A stretch of 64,000 nucleotides of DNA from Evansella clarkii. Lineage in GTDB: Bacteria; Bacillota; Bacilli; Bacillales; Salisediminibacteriaceae. The stretch is from NCBI RefSeq assembly GCF_002019695.1, contig NZ_KV917376.1, positions 1,866,927 to 1,930,926 of the forward strand, written 5' to 3'. The translations under genes and the position numbers were made by a program. The first letter of the stretch is position 1. Each line of letters begins with the position of its first letter. The notes under the pieces were generated by a model. That model was given only the letters and a program-made list of their open reading frames with translations, made no database searches and had not been told where the DNA came from. Positions 35,806 to 44,813 of this stretch are shown piece by piece.

Positions 35806-37593
35806 TTGCGGTTCTATCCATTTGCTTTAAGTGTACTGAACAACATGCCGGAAAAGGAATTTGCCAATCTCCAACACCTGATTCCGTATACTTTCCCGAC
35901 TTCCCAGTTTCCCGTCCCAGCTCCTAACCTAGTCCCTGATGACAGTGACAAAAACATATGGCTCATACCTGAAATACCTTCCTGTCTTCACGCCCAGAAT
36001 GAAGAACAAATGTCCAGCGCTCCCAAACCTACCCTGGAATCTGAACTCCACCAGCTTCCGCGTCCATACCCTCTGATTGACATCATCGAAAAGAAAACCA
36101 ACTTTTATTTTCCACCCAAAAATCCAGAAATCACACCCAACAAAAAAATAGAAGAATATTTACGTGGCAGGCGGCTGCTCCTTGATGAACTTCCATTCGC
36201 AATAGAAGAAATATATGAGCATATAAGAAATGGTTTCGTCCATTTCCACCCGGGGCTAGTCAGAAAGGGAAGGAGCTGTCAGTGCCAGCGATGTAGTAAT
36301 GATGACAAAGAATTATTCGGCAGCTTCCAGTGCTTTCGCTGTAAAAAAGAATGTCTGTACTGCCGAAACTGCATCATGATGGGGCGGGTGGCTGGCTGTA
36401 CTCCGCTATTCAGCTGGGTACCTGATAAAGGTGCACCAATCCAAGAGGGCGACCCGCAACCTCAATTCAATTTAAAGTGGACCGGCCAGCTTTCTCCATT
36501 TCAGGCCATGGCCTCTCAAAAACTCATGAAATTTTTGACTGCATTTCTTAACGGGTCAAATGTACGTGACACCTTCATGATATGGGCGGTATGTGGTGCC
36601 GGGAAAACTGAAATGCTTTTCCACAGTATTGAGAAGGCGCTGAAGGGGGGACTGAACGTGCTGATTGCCACACCGAGAACAGATGTTGTGCTCGAGCTGG
36701 AGCCCCGGTTCAAAGCAGCATTCCCGGGAACAGCAGTGAAAGCTTTATACGGTGGAGGAGAAGACCGGTTTTCGCAAGGAGAGCTTACGATCAGCACGAC
36801 CCACCAGCTCCTCCGCTACTATAAAGCTTTTGACCTGGTGATCATCGATGAAGTGGATGCATTTCCGTACACCGTGGATGAAAAGCTTCGCTATGCAGTG
36901 AGGCAGGCTGGGCAGGACAGGAGCATTACCGTTTATGTGACAGCAACACCTGATGAAAAAATGAAAAAGCAGGCTTCAGAAGGAACTATCGGCAATGTGA
37001 AAGTGGCTCGAAGATTTCACGGCCATCCACTGCCAGTGCCGGTACCTGTCTGGGCTGGCCAATGGAACAAGCTTTTGGAAAAGAATCGTCTTCCCCGTCC
37101 TCTGCTCCGCTGGCTCCGTACCCACCTTGAGGCAAAAAAACAAATTTTCCTGTTTGTCCCGAAAGTCTCCATGCTTGTGCCAGTGGAAAAAATAATTATC
37201 GAGCAATTTGATGTGGAAACGGAGTCTGTTCACTCTACAGATGAAAGACGCCGAGAAAAGGTGAGGAGATTCCGTGAGGGAAATACCCGAATCCTTGTCA
37301 CGACAACCATTTTGGAGCGGGGAGTTACAGTGAAAGGAGTACAGGTTGCTGTGTTTGGAGCTGACGACGATATTTTTACCGAATCGGCGCTCGTTCAGAT
37401 TGCCGGGAGAGCAGGGAGGAGTCCTGAGGAGCCAGATGGCAGTGTGGTCTATTTCCATCACGGTAAGACACAGGAAATGCTTAAAGCAATCAGGCACATC
37501 AGGGAAATGAACGAGCTGGGGGAAAAGGAAGTTTTGTATGAGGGGTTAGAAAACCACGGGGAGGCTGGAAAAAATGAGCCGCTGGACGAATGA
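35806..37593 (+). CDS. comFA: Competence helicase ComFA
   Basis: I choose TTG 35806: AAAGAGGTGAT lies just upstream, while ATG 35785 has no ribosome site. About 595 residues, longer than the roughly 460 of B. subtilis because of an extra 110-130 N-terminal residues of low complexity and no known fold. A four-cysteine zinc site follows (CQCQRC ... CFRCKKECLYC ... C, about 157-190). The DEAD-type helicase has Walker A in VCGAGKTEM (about 262), IIDEVDAF (about 345), VYVTATP and ILERGVT...QIAGRAGRS. It pulls transforming single-stranded DNA into the cytoplasm with ComFC. comFB is not present between them. Confidence 0.92.
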   Translation: MRFYPFALSVLNNMPEKEFANLQHLIPYTFPTSQFPVPAPNLVPDDSDKNIWLIPEIPSCLHAQNEEQMSSAPKPTLESELHQLPRPYPLIDIIEKKTNFYFPPKNPEITPNKKIEEYLRGRRLLLDELPFAIEEIYEHIRNGFVHFHPGLVRKGRSCQCQRCSNDDKELFGSFQCFRCKKECLYCRNCIMMGRVAGCTPLFSWVPDKGAPIQEGDPQPQFNLKWTGQLSPFQAMASQKLMKFLTAFLNGSNVRDTFMIWAVCGAGKTEMLFHSIEKALKGGLNVLIATPRTDVVLELEPRFKAAFPGTAVKALYGGGEDRFSQGELTISTTHQLLRYYKAFDLVIIDEVDAFPYTVDEKLRYAVRQAGQDRSITVYVTATPDEKMKKQASEGTIGNVKVARRFHGHPLPVPVPVWAGQWNKLLEKNRLPRPLLRWLRTHLEAKKQIFLFVPKVSMLVPVEKIIIEQFDVETESVHSTDERRREKVRRFREGNTRILVTTTILERGVTVKGVQVAVFGADDDIFTESALVQIAGRAGRSPEEPDGSVVYFHHGKTQEMLKAIRHIREMNELGEKEVLYEGLENHGEAGKNEPLDE

Positions 37594-38404
37594 ATTTTTA
37601 GGGAATCAAAATTTGTGCCTCATCTGTCTGGAGAGGTTTGACACTCCCGTAGGCTGGCGATGGGCATTGGGGATCGAGGAAAGAACCTCCGTATGCGGAA
37701 AATGCAGCAGTAAAATGGATCGGATTACAGAGGTGGTCTGCCATATTTGCGGCCGACCGCCTTCTTCGGGGGTAACCAGGAGTGATGCCGGAAAAAGTAA
37801 CGGAAAATTGCTCAGGTGTTATGACTGTGAACGGTGGGCGAAGGAGGAACCATGGGACACCAAGCCATTTATCCACCAGTCCCTGTATTCCTATAATCCA
37901 TTTATGCAGGAGGTTCTTGCGCAATTTAAATACCGTGGCGATAGTGAGCTTGCCCGGATTTTTTCAGAGGATGTGGTGAAACTCGCCCGGACACTGGGAA
38001 AGTTTGATATTGTCACTACAATTCCATTAGATGAAAAACGGCAGTGGGAAAGAGCTTTTAATCAGGGAGAGCTGCTGGCCGAACCTTTTTTCCCGGTTAA
38101 TCTTCTACAACGACCTGGTGCTGCTGCAGGTGAAAAACAGAGCAAGCGCTCCCGTGAGGAAAGGCTCGCTGCATTAAAAGGAGTGTTTACTCTTTCGGAG
38201 AATGGGGCGAAGGTGAACCTCATAGGGAAATCGATTTTAATAGTGGACGATATTTACACCACTGGAGCTACATTGCGCAGTGCGGGAGCGGAGCTTTATA
38301 AAGCAGGGGCGGCTTGTATTTTTGCAGTAACAGTCGCACGGGCAACAGGCGAGAGGGAGGATGAGAGGGTTTCAGACAAAGGAACGGAAAAAACAATTGA
38401 ATAG
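37574..38404 (+). CDS. comFC: Competence phosphoribosyltransferase-like ComFC
   Basis: 276 residues, overlapping comFA by 20 bp; the ATG follows GGGGAGG. The N-terminus holds zinc-binding cysteines (CLICLERF, CGKC, CHICGRPP). The C-terminal PRTase fold has TIPLDEKRQWERAFNQ and the phosphoribosyl loop ILIVDDIYTTGAT. ComFC interacts with ComFA and is required for efficient transformation. It is somewhat longer than B. subtilis ComFC because of an inserted stretch at about 60-85 and a charged C-terminal tail. Confidence 0.92.
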   Translation: MSRWTNEFLGNQNLCLICLERFDTPVGWRWALGIEERTSVCGKCSSKMDRITEVVCHICGRPPSSGVTRSDAGKSNGKLLRCYDCERWAKEEPWDTKPFIHQSLYSYNPFMQEVLAQFKYRGDSELARIFSEDVVKLARTLGKFDIVTTIPLDEKRQWERAFNQGELLAEPFFPVNLLQRPGAAAGEKQSKRSREERLAALKGVFTLSENGAKVNLIGKSILIVDDIYTTGATLRSAGAELYKAGAACIFAVTVARATGEREDERVSDKGTEKTIE

Positions 38405-38472
38405 TCCCTTAAAAAATGTCCCTCTTCTGCCGTTATTAAAATTATAACGGAAGGTTTAAGGGGGAATCAGTA

Positions 38473-38901
38473 GTGGGCAGCTTAAGCAATTGTCCTGTTT
38501 GCGGCAGTTTATTTGTAAAGGGAATAAGATCCGTCTGCCAGGAATGCCATCAGGCAGTGGAAGAACGGTTTGAAAGAGTTTATACATTTATCCGGCGGCG
38601 TGAGAACCGGACAGCAACAATAGAGGAGACGGAGGAAGCAACAGGTGTGGCTAAGGACGAGATTGTCAAGTTCATAAGAGAAGGACGGATTCAGCTCGCA
38701 CAGTTTCCGAAGCTAGGTTACCCTTGTGAAAAATGCGGAACATTGATCCGCGAAGGAAGGCTTTGTCAGGACTGTGGTCACAACATACGCTCAACTTTGG
38801 AACAACTAGAAAGAAACAACGCTTTTGAAAACAGGAAAGCAGCACGGGAGAAAAAGAAAATCCAGACATACCATTCGCTGAATGACAGGCTTCAGAAGTA
38901 G
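38473..38901 (+). CDS. yvyF: Flagellar-operon protein YvyF
   Basis: GTG start at 38473 behind AAGGGGGAA; 142 residues. Two CxxC zinc knuckles frame the N-terminal domain (CPVCGSL ... CQEC) and two more the centre (CEKCGTL ... CQDCG), with a MerR-like helix pair between (TIEETEEATGVAKDEIVKFI). This matches the TIGR03826 family encoded just before flgM. In B. subtilis YvyF is linked to FlgM and flagellar timing. A perfect 7-bp inverted repeat (CCGTTAT / ATAACGG, 38430-38450) lies upstream, possibly an operator. A terminator follows, and the transposase separates it from flgM here. Confidence 0.85.
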   Translation: MGSLSNCPVCGSLFVKGIRSVCQECHQAVEERFERVYTFIRRRENRTATIEETEEATGVAKDEIVKFIREGRIQLAQFPKLGYPCEKCGTLIREGRLCQDCGHNIRSTLEQLERNNAFENRKAAREKKKIQTYHSLNDRLQK

Positions 38902-38960
38902 GTGAGACTTTTGGTTTTGGGAGTCAGGGCGCCCCGGAAAGGAAAGTCATAGCGGACAGA

Positions 38961-39002
38961 AAAAGCTTTTACACTTTTAATAAGGTGTAAGGGCTTTTTG
39001 TT
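38961..39002 (+). terminator. Terminator after yvyF
   Basis: AAAAGCTTTTACAC pairs with GTGTAAGGGCTTTTT with small bulges; T-run at the 3' side. It ends the comF-yvyF transcript before flgM. Confidence 0.8.
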
Positions 39003-39029
39003 TTGAAGCAGGATGTGAGCGTCGTGGCT

Positions 39030-39578
39030 TTAAAATCGTGCCCATTCAATATAGCTTTGTTTCTGCTCTAAAGAAGTGCCTGGAAAATGGTAAAGCAGGG
39101 GAGAGATGTTCATGTACGGAGGAAGGGGTGTTTCTTCCCCTGTGAGGAAAAAGGAATAACTGCTCCAGCGGTAGTCTTCCGGATGTCTCACAATATCTGC
39201 TTTCACAGGATTTTGGTGGATGTATCGGCTCAGGTTGAGGTTGCTGCGATGGTCGTAAGCGGGCTTTGAGAAAAACTTTCTTTCGAACAAATGGCCGGTA
39301 AGATTATATTTTTTGTTAAAATGGTCTGCGTATTTTTTGTTGATGAATGCCATTACGGCGGAAAGAGAGGCATGTTTCGAGCGAAGTTGCAGGTGGTAAT
39401 GGTTACCCATGAGGCAATATGCGCATATTTCGATGGAATAAAGCTTATGGGCGCGCTGGAGAAGGTCGAGGAAAAATAAATAGTCACTCACATTTCTGAA
39501 AATGGGCTCCTTCCTGTTTCCGCGGTTTGATACATGGTGAAATAAGTGAGGAACCCAGATTCTTTTACGATTTCTCAA
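39030..39578 (-). CDS. REP-associated tyrosine transposase (Y1 family)
   Basis: 182 residues. TTG start at 39578 with TTGGAGGGA upstream. It has the HUH motif in MGNHYHLQL, the N-terminal HHVSNRGN typical of the family, FINKKYADHFNKKY, GHLFERKFFSK and NLSRYIHQNPVKA with the Tyr nucleophile region. These stand-alone Y1 transposases (RAYTs, IS200/IS605-like) act on short palindromic REP-like repeats rather than moving themselves efficiently. It lies antisense in the yvyF-flgM gap. Two REP-like palindromes lie 160-270 bp upstream of its start. Confidence 0.88.
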   Translation of the reverse strand: MRNRKRIWVPHLFHHVSNRGNRKEPIFRNVSDYLFFLDLLQRAHKLYSIEICAYCLMGNHYHLQLRSKHASLSAVMAFINKKYADHFNKKYNLTGHLFERKFFSKPAYDHRSNLNLSRYIHQNPVKADIVRHPEDYRWSSYSFFLTGEETPLPPYMNISPLLYHFPGTSLEQKQSYIEWARF

Positions 39579-39730
39579 TAACTATCCCTCCAATCTCTTA
39601 AGTTCTAAGTGAAACTAAGAGTAGATTTTCCACATAATCCACCAAGAATCCTTCTTTTTTGTATGAAAAAGTTTGAATTTTCCATAATTTAATTTGTTTG
39701 GTGTAATGTGGGTTGGAAGTTGCCCGCCCC

Positions 39731-39748
39731 CAACTGTCACTATGACAT
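39731..39748. repeat. REP-like palindromic repeat, copy 1
   Basis: CAACTGTCACTATGACAT; its core TGTCA-CTA-TGACA is a palindrome. It sits in a larger hairpin, CCCCC (39727-39731) with GGGGG (39766-39770) followed by TTTTT, and a related GCCACTATGACGC follows. Confidence 0.7.
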
Positions 39749-39834
39749 GTGCCACTATGACGCAAGGGGGTTTTTAGCTTCCTGAAAACACAAAATCTTT
39801 ATATACCCAGGGTTCCAGCGATGTTGCCCTAACG

Positions 39835-39852
39835 CAACTGTCACTATGACAT
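39835..39852. repeat. REP-like palindromic repeat, copy 2
   Basis: An exact 18-base copy of the repeat at 39731, in the same orientation 104 bp away and about 36 bp before the flgM sigma-D promoter. Confidence 0.7.
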
Positions 39853-39887
39853 AAATAGAAAGTAAGAAAGCATTATGCAAAAGGGGT

Positions 39888-39914
39888 TAAACATTGCAGC
39901 AAGAGTGCCGATAT
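39888..39914 (+). promoter_or_regulatory. Sigma-D promoter of the flgM operon
   Basis: TAAA at 39888-39891 and GCCGATAT at 39907-39914, spaced exactly 15 bp: a perfect match to the sigma-D (FliA) consensus. The leader to flgM would be about 130 bases. Confidence 0.92.
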
Positions 39915-40049
39915 ATAAGGTAGATATGCGGTTGGAGGGTGTGAAACCGTTGATGTTATGGGCGTTATGATAATATAAAAAGAGATATAAACTATATTGG
40001 GACCGGGTCCCGTTATATTAACTTTTTAATAAAAAGGAGGTACTGCGCG

Positions 40050-40310
40050 ATGAAAATTAATCCAATGCATTCTGTAAATGCGTACAGGAAGCAGCAGGGT
40101 GTGAGCCAGCAACAGCAGGCTGGACATCCAAACAAGCGTGATGAGGTGCAAATTTCATCTGACGCGAAAAAAATGCAGCAGTCATCTCAGGTTTCACTGG
40201 AGCGGCAGGAGAAAATCAGGCAGCTGAAGGAAAAGATCGATAATGGTACTTATAAAGCAGACGCCCACGAAACTGCGCGGAAGTTTTATGACTTCTGGAA
40301 TGAGAAATAA
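40050..40310 (+). CDS. flgM: Anti-sigma factor FlgM
   Basis: 86 residues; the ATG follows AAAAAGGAGG. The N-terminus INPMHSVNAYRKQ and the middle KRDEVQISSDAKKMQ are family signatures, and the C-terminal sigma-binding helices include EKIRQLKEKIDNGTYKADA and ARKFYDF. It holds sigma-D inactive until the hook-basal body is complete. A sigma-D promoter 136 bp upstream makes its own expression sigma-D-dependent, a negative loop. flgN follows 36 bp later. Confidence 0.94.
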   Translation: MKINPMHSVNAYRKQQGVSQQQQAGHPNKRDEVQISSDAKKMQQSSQVSLERQEKIRQLKEKIDNGTYKADAHETARKFYDFWNEK

Positions 40311-40367
40311 AGGATCGATAGTTCATTAAGTTACTTTTTTATAAAAATGCCAAAGGGTGTGATGAGG

Positions 40368-40871
40368 TTGGCGAGAGAGCTGCTTACTATTTTTCAGGCA
40401 ATGACGGTACTGCACGAGGAATTTAATAAAAAGGCTTTGGAGAAGCAGGAGGCGGTGAAGACAGGGAATATGGCCGGTCTTGACCAGATTATTAAGGACG
40501 AATCCATGCTGGTTTCCAAGCTGAGAAAACTTGAGTACACCCGTGAGCAGACAGTGAAAATGTGGATGCAGGAAAGAGGGATTGTAAGCGAGGATGTGAC
40601 GATGGAGCATCTGCTTCAATTTTTCCCGGAAGAAGACCGGAAAACTCTTCAGTACTGGCAGCGGCGCCTCATCACCGAGATCAACAAGCTGAAGGAACAA
40701 AACGAGTTTAACCAGCAGCTGATTGAAGAATCACTTCGTTTTGTGAATATGTCTCTCGATTCTTTTCACCCGCAGAAAGAATACGGCAACTACAACCACC
40801 CTGGCGCCAAATCCACTGATAAAGATGATTATGAGGCTGGAGGCCGTTCCCTGTTTGATTCGAAAGTGTGA
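40368..40871 (+). CDS. flgN: Flagellar export chaperone FlgN
   Basis: I favour TTG 40368 because AAAGGGTGTGAT sits at ideal spacing before it; ATG 40347 and ATG 40362 are in frame but lack a site. About 167 residues, nearly all helical: LLTIFQAMTVLHEEFNKKA at the start, then MWMQERGI and LQFFPEEDR, and a C-terminal helix NKLKEQNEFNQQLIEESL that in this family binds the hook-filament junction proteins FlgK and FlgL. Both partner genes are next. The last 30 residues are variable. Confidence 0.88.
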   Translation: MARELLTIFQAMTVLHEEFNKKALEKQEAVKTGNMAGLDQIIKDESMLVSKLRKLEYTREQTVKMWMQERGIVSEDVTMEHLLQFFPEEDRKTLQYWQRRLITEINKLKEQNEFNQQLIEESLRFVNMSLDSFHPQKEYGNYNHPGAKSTDKDDYEAGGRSLFDSKV

Positions 40872-40994
40872 GCTGGGACACTGAATTTCGTAAACAGGTC
40901 GACTCATTTCGCCATCAGTAAATTTACAGCAAAAACCGGGAATTAACCCGTAAATACGATAAGCAGTACATTAAGTAAGATGGAGGAAAAATCA

Positions 40995-42647
40995 ATGACT
41001 TCTACGTTTCACGGGCTTGAGACTGCCCGCCGCGCTCTTGCGACTCAGCAGGCAGCACTTCATACAACCGGACATAATATTGCCAATGCCAACACTCCAG
41101 GCTATACACGGCAGCGTGTGAATTTTACCCAGACCGAAGCCTTTCCGTCCCCCAGCTTTAATAAACCAGGTATCCCGGGGCAGATAGGTACTGGTGTAAA
41201 AGCGGGCGAGATTCAGCGGGTAAGGGAAGCATTCCTCGATACGCAGTTCCGGACAGAAAGCAATAAGAATGGCTACTGGGAAGGCAGGCACACCGCTCTT
41301 CACAAAATGGAAGATATTATGAATGAGCCGACGGAGAACGGCCTTGCCAATACGATGGACCGTTTCTGGCAGTCGCTGCAGGATCTTGCCGTTCATCCGG
41401 AAGATTCCGGTGCCCGTTCAGTCGTAAGGGAACGGGGAATCGCATTAGCTGAAACTTTTAACCATACATACGAGTCACTGGAAGCGATCCAGCGCGATTA
41501 TCAAAACCAGATTGGTGTGCAGACGAATAAAGTTAATTCTCTTCTCACACAGATCAATAATATAAATAAGCAAATTGCAGGTGTGGAGCCTCATGGGTTT
41601 CTGGCGAACGATTTGTATGACCAGCGGGATCTCCTTGTAGATGAACTTTCCCAATACATAAATATAAAGGTGGAGCAGGTTGGCAGTGGCGGGCTTTCAA
41701 AAGAAGTGGCCGACGGAAGATATACTATTAAGCTCCTGGATGACCAGGGAAAAGAGACGGGCTTTACACTTGTAGACGGCAGAAGCCTTGAATCCAATGA
41801 GATTCATTTTACTTACGCAGGTGAAGATGGCAGCGGGCCAGTGAACGGAATTTTTATCGTCCCTGCAAAATTAATGGATGATATTGAAGATGTAAATGAA
41901 TTGCACGGGAACAGCCGGGCTATTTTTCTGGACAGTATGGACCATTTTAATTCTCCGGGGAAACTGTGGGCGACTATCGAGGCCTATGGATATAACGACA
42001 AATCCGGCAATGAAAAGGGACTCTATCCGGATATGATGAAGGAGCTTGACCTCATGGCGGCGACTTTTGCCGCTGAATTTAATGCTGTACACAGTTCAGG
42101 CTGGAGTATGTCAGAGATTGAGGATGGAGCAAAAACCGGCTACAACTTTTTTGCCTTTGCTGAAGTTTCAGGCCAGCCTTCAATTAATCCTGATGCAGGA
42201 AATATAGCAGGAGCGGCAAAACGCCTTATGCTCCACACCGATATGAATGATCTCAATAACATCGCTGCATCAGGTGCTGCAAGAAACGGAGCGGAAAGGG
42301 AAGAAGCTTTCTCCGGAGACGGCTCTAATGCACTTGCCCTTGCAGGGGTTAAGGATGCTACCCTTAATTTCGGCAGTACGAGAACAAACATCCAGACATA
42401 TTATCAGGGTGTTATCGGTGAAATGGCAGTAAGGACAAATGAAGCAGAGCGAATGATGAAAAATACAGCTGTGTTAAAAGACTCTGTGGAAGGGCGGCGC
42501 CAGTCTGTCAGCGGAGTTTCCCTTGATGAGGAAATGTCCAATCTGATCCAGTTCCAGCATGCATACAATGCAGCCGCTAGAAATATAACAACAATCGACG
42601 AAATGCTTGACCGGATCATTAACGGTATGGGAGTAGTCGGACGTTAA
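40995..42647 (+). CDS. flgK: Flagellar hook-associated protein FlgK
   Basis: I choose ATG 40995 (MTSTFHGLETARRAL), with GATGGAGGA upstream; ATG 40980 overlaps that site. 550 residues. The N-terminus has the rod/hook signature TTGHNIANANTPGYTRQRV, and the C-terminus SGVSLDEEMSNLIQFQHAYNAAARN, the pair of coiled-coil ends shared by axial proteins. The variable middle (about 320-430) forms the exposed domains. FlgK is the first junction protein between hook and filament, exported by the flagellar type III system. Confidence 0.95.
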   Translation: MTSTFHGLETARRALATQQAALHTTGHNIANANTPGYTRQRVNFTQTEAFPSPSFNKPGIPGQIGTGVKAGEIQRVREAFLDTQFRTESNKNGYWEGRHTALHKMEDIMNEPTENGLANTMDRFWQSLQDLAVHPEDSGARSVVRERGIALAETFNHTYESLEAIQRDYQNQIGVQTNKVNSLLTQINNINKQIAGVEPHGFLANDLYDQRDLLVDELSQYINIKVEQVGSGGLSKEVADGRYTIKLLDDQGKETGFTLVDGRSLESNEIHFTYAGEDGSGPVNGIFIVPAKLMDDIEDVNELHGNSRAIFLDSMDHFNSPGKLWATIEAYGYNDKSGNEKGLYPDMMKELDLMAATFAAEFNAVHSSGWSMSEIEDGAKTGYNFFAFAEVSGQPSINPDAGNIAGAAKRLMLHTDMNDLNNIAASGAARNGAEREEAFSGDGSNALALAGVKDATLNFGSTRTNIQTYYQGVIGEMAVRTNEAERMMKNTAVLKDSVEGRRQSVSGVSLDEEMSNLIQFQHAYNAAARNITTIDEMLDRIINGMGVVGR

Positions 42648-42707
42648 TATCCAGATTGGCTACTATTAATTTTTACAAGCAAAATTGAAAAAAAGCAGGT
42701 GAACGAT

Positions 42708-43826
42708 ATGCGGGTAACCCAATCGATGCTGACACACAGCTCGCTGCGCCATTTGAGCCAGAGTTATCAAAACCTCCACACATTACAGAATCAGCTTTCT
42801 ACCGGAAAGAAAATCAGCCGGGCTTCCCAGGATCCTGTAGTGGCAATGAACGGAATGCGTTACCGGACCCAGTCAACGGAAGTGACCCAATTTAAGAGGA
42901 ATCTGTCCGAGGTGTACAACTGGATGGATAACGGGGATGCTGTACTGGATAAAACGGGCAGCACATTGCACCGGATGCGGGAGCTGGCTGTACAGGCTTC
43001 TAACGATACCTATGAAGAAACGCAGCGGAAAAATATGGCCCAGGAAATCCGCCAGCTGAGAGAGCATCTTGAATCACTGGCAAACACGAAAGTAAATAAT
43101 AAATTTATTTTTAACGGAACAAACACAAAAAATGCTCCTGTGAGCGCTGATAAAATCAATATAGGTGTAGGGGTGCTTTCAGAGGATCCAGCCGGCCACG
43201 TGATTACTTACAACAGTAAAGTTTACGAGCTCGATACAGAACATGTAGGAGAAGGACTTGTCTTCCGAAAAGCTGACAGCGATGAAACAATTACGATAAC
43301 AGACCTTGGCGGTGAAAATCAGGAAATTATTTATAATAACGGCAGTGGGGGAACAAATGAGCTGCTGGAGCGTCAAGTCGTTGTTTCTGAAAAAGGGGCA
43401 GTCTCTACTAACAACGAAAAAGTGGAGATCGAGCTTATGAAAGGGGTTAATGTACCGGTAAATGTTAACCCAGGCAAAGTCTTTTCCGCCGATTTCTTCG
43501 GTGATATTATCCAGCTGGAAAAAGCGCTGGAAGACCCGTCCACAACATCAGAAGAGCTGACAGGACTGATCGCAAGCTTTGACAGGCAGATCGAGAAGGT
43601 TGTTAACGAAAGAGCGGAGCTTGGCGCCCGTTACAACAGGGTGGAAATGATCGATGACCGAATCCAGGAGCAGGAAGTTATTGCGAAGAGAATTCTTTCT
43701 GAAAACGAAGATGCAGACATCGAAAAAGTAATTACGGAACTTCTGGCCGCTGAAAACGTGCACCGGGCAGCACTAGCATCCACCTCCAGAATCATGCAGC
43801 CAACATTGATGGACTTTTTAAGATAA
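42708..43826 (+). CDS. flgL: Flagellar hook-associated protein FlgL
   Basis: I choose ATG 42708 (MRVTQSMLTHSSL), with GCAGGTGA upstream; the GTG at 42699 lies inside that site. 372 residues. The N-terminal flagellin-like domain has NLHTLQNQLSTGKKISRASQDP and the C-terminal one ERAELGARYNRVE and MDFLR. It completes the hook-filament junction with FlgK. It follows flgK by 60 bp. Confidence 0.95.
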   Translation: MRVTQSMLTHSSLRHLSQSYQNLHTLQNQLSTGKKISRASQDPVVAMNGMRYRTQSTEVTQFKRNLSEVYNWMDNGDAVLDKTGSTLHRMRELAVQASNDTYEETQRKNMAQEIRQLREHLESLANTKVNNKFIFNGTNTKNAPVSADKINIGVGVLSEDPAGHVITYNSKVYELDTEHVGEGLVFRKADSDETITITDLGGENQEIIYNNGSGGTNELLERQVVVSEKGAVSTNNEKVEIELMKGVNVPVNVNPGKVFSADFFGDIIQLEKALEDPSTTSEELTGLIASFDRQIEKVVNERAELGARYNRVEMIDDRIQEQEVIAKRILSENEDADIEKVITELLAAENVHRAALASTSRIMQPTLMDFLR

Positions 43827-43885
43827 CGAACTTAGAAGGCAGGAGCTAATGGCTTCTGCTTTTCTGGGTAAAGAAGACTAGCCGA

Positions 43886-43943
43886 TTGGCGAGCTTTAAG
43901 GCAATCCTTCGCCTTTTAAGGCTTAGCTTGCCAAGTTTTCTTT
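43886..43943 (+). terminator. Terminator-like hairpin between flgL and yviE
   Basis: TTGGCGAGCT at 43886 pairs with AGCTTGCCAA ending at 43934 (one G-T pair), with an inner AAGGC/GCCTT stem, followed by GTTTTCTTT. It may attenuate the flagellar transcript. Confidence 0.65.
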
Positions 43944-43976
43944 ATCAGTGTAAAGAAGTGGAGGAGGGAATCTCAG

Positions 43977-44558
43977 ATGAAAATGCCACAAATTGAAATC
44001 CAGCAGCAGAACGCCAGGACAGCTATTCAACATTCCCGGCCCCAGATGAGCATTCGCCAGCCTTCCGCCACTCTGGAGATCAATCAGGACCTGGCTGGTA
44101 CGCTGAACATCAGCCGGACAGCTTCAAAAATGTATATCGATCAGTCAGAAGCCTTTGCAGATGCGAATCTGAAAGCACCGCTAAGACAATTGAAAGAATG
44201 GTCACAAGCTGGAAAGCAGGCTGCCATGGCTTATATCGCCAAAACAGCGGGCCAGGGGGAACAGCTGAAAAAAATTGAGAACGGAACGAATGCCCTGCCA
44301 TCTATCGCCAGACAAAACGGCGAGAAGCCGCAGCGCCAGGCTGGACTGGTTATGATGCCGGAAAGCGCTTTTAAAGTACGGTTTAATTTTGTCCCTTCAG
44401 AGCTGAACATTGAATCCAAATGGGGGAAACCGACGATTCACGCAAGGAAAAACGACCCGGAAATACATATTCCGAAATGGCAGGCAGACGTTTACCTTGA
44501 ACAGAAAAACTGGATAACCTTTTCGGTTGCAGGAAGCACGGTGAATCAGCAGCTTTAA
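43977..44558 (+). CDS. yviE: YviE-like protein (DUF6470)
   Basis: 193 residues; ATG 43977 follows GGAGGAGGGA. N-terminal residues are Gln-rich (PQIEIQQQNARTAI, PQMSIRQPSATLEI), typical of this family found between flgL and fliW in bacilli. The C-terminal part has beta-type segments (VRFNFVPSELNIESKWGKP, DVYLEQKNWITFS). Function is unknown; placement suggests a late flagellar role. Identification rests on position and composition more than on motifs. Confidence 0.8.
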   Translation: MKMPQIEIQQQNARTAIQHSRPQMSIRQPSATLEINQDLAGTLNISRTASKMYIDQSEAFADANLKAPLRQLKEWSQAGKQAAMAYIAKTAGQGEQLKKIENGTNALPSIARQNGEKPQRQAGLVMMPESAFKVRFNFVPSELNIESKWGKPTIHARKNDPEIHIPKWQADVYLEQKNWITFSVAGSTVNQQL

Positions 44559-44813
44559 GGGGCAATAACTTATAGGTGTACTGTAAAACATTGCAGCTTT
44601 AAAGTGACAATAGCAGCAAATAAATTTAACCGAATATTAAAAAACTGCTTAATCCACAAAAGTGTTACAATAATTGAGTGATTGAGTGGCTGATTTTTAA
44701 AAAAATTTTGAATTGGTAAGATTTCCTCGAAAATGTGCTAAAATTTATACAAGCACTTCAGAGGAAAATATTTAGCATGAAGGTAAAATTTTTCTTCATT
44801 GGAGTGATTAACC

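Noticed and set aside
36976..37497. 173-codon minus-strand ORF inside comFA
   Set aside because: Antisense to conserved helicase motifs; no independent support.
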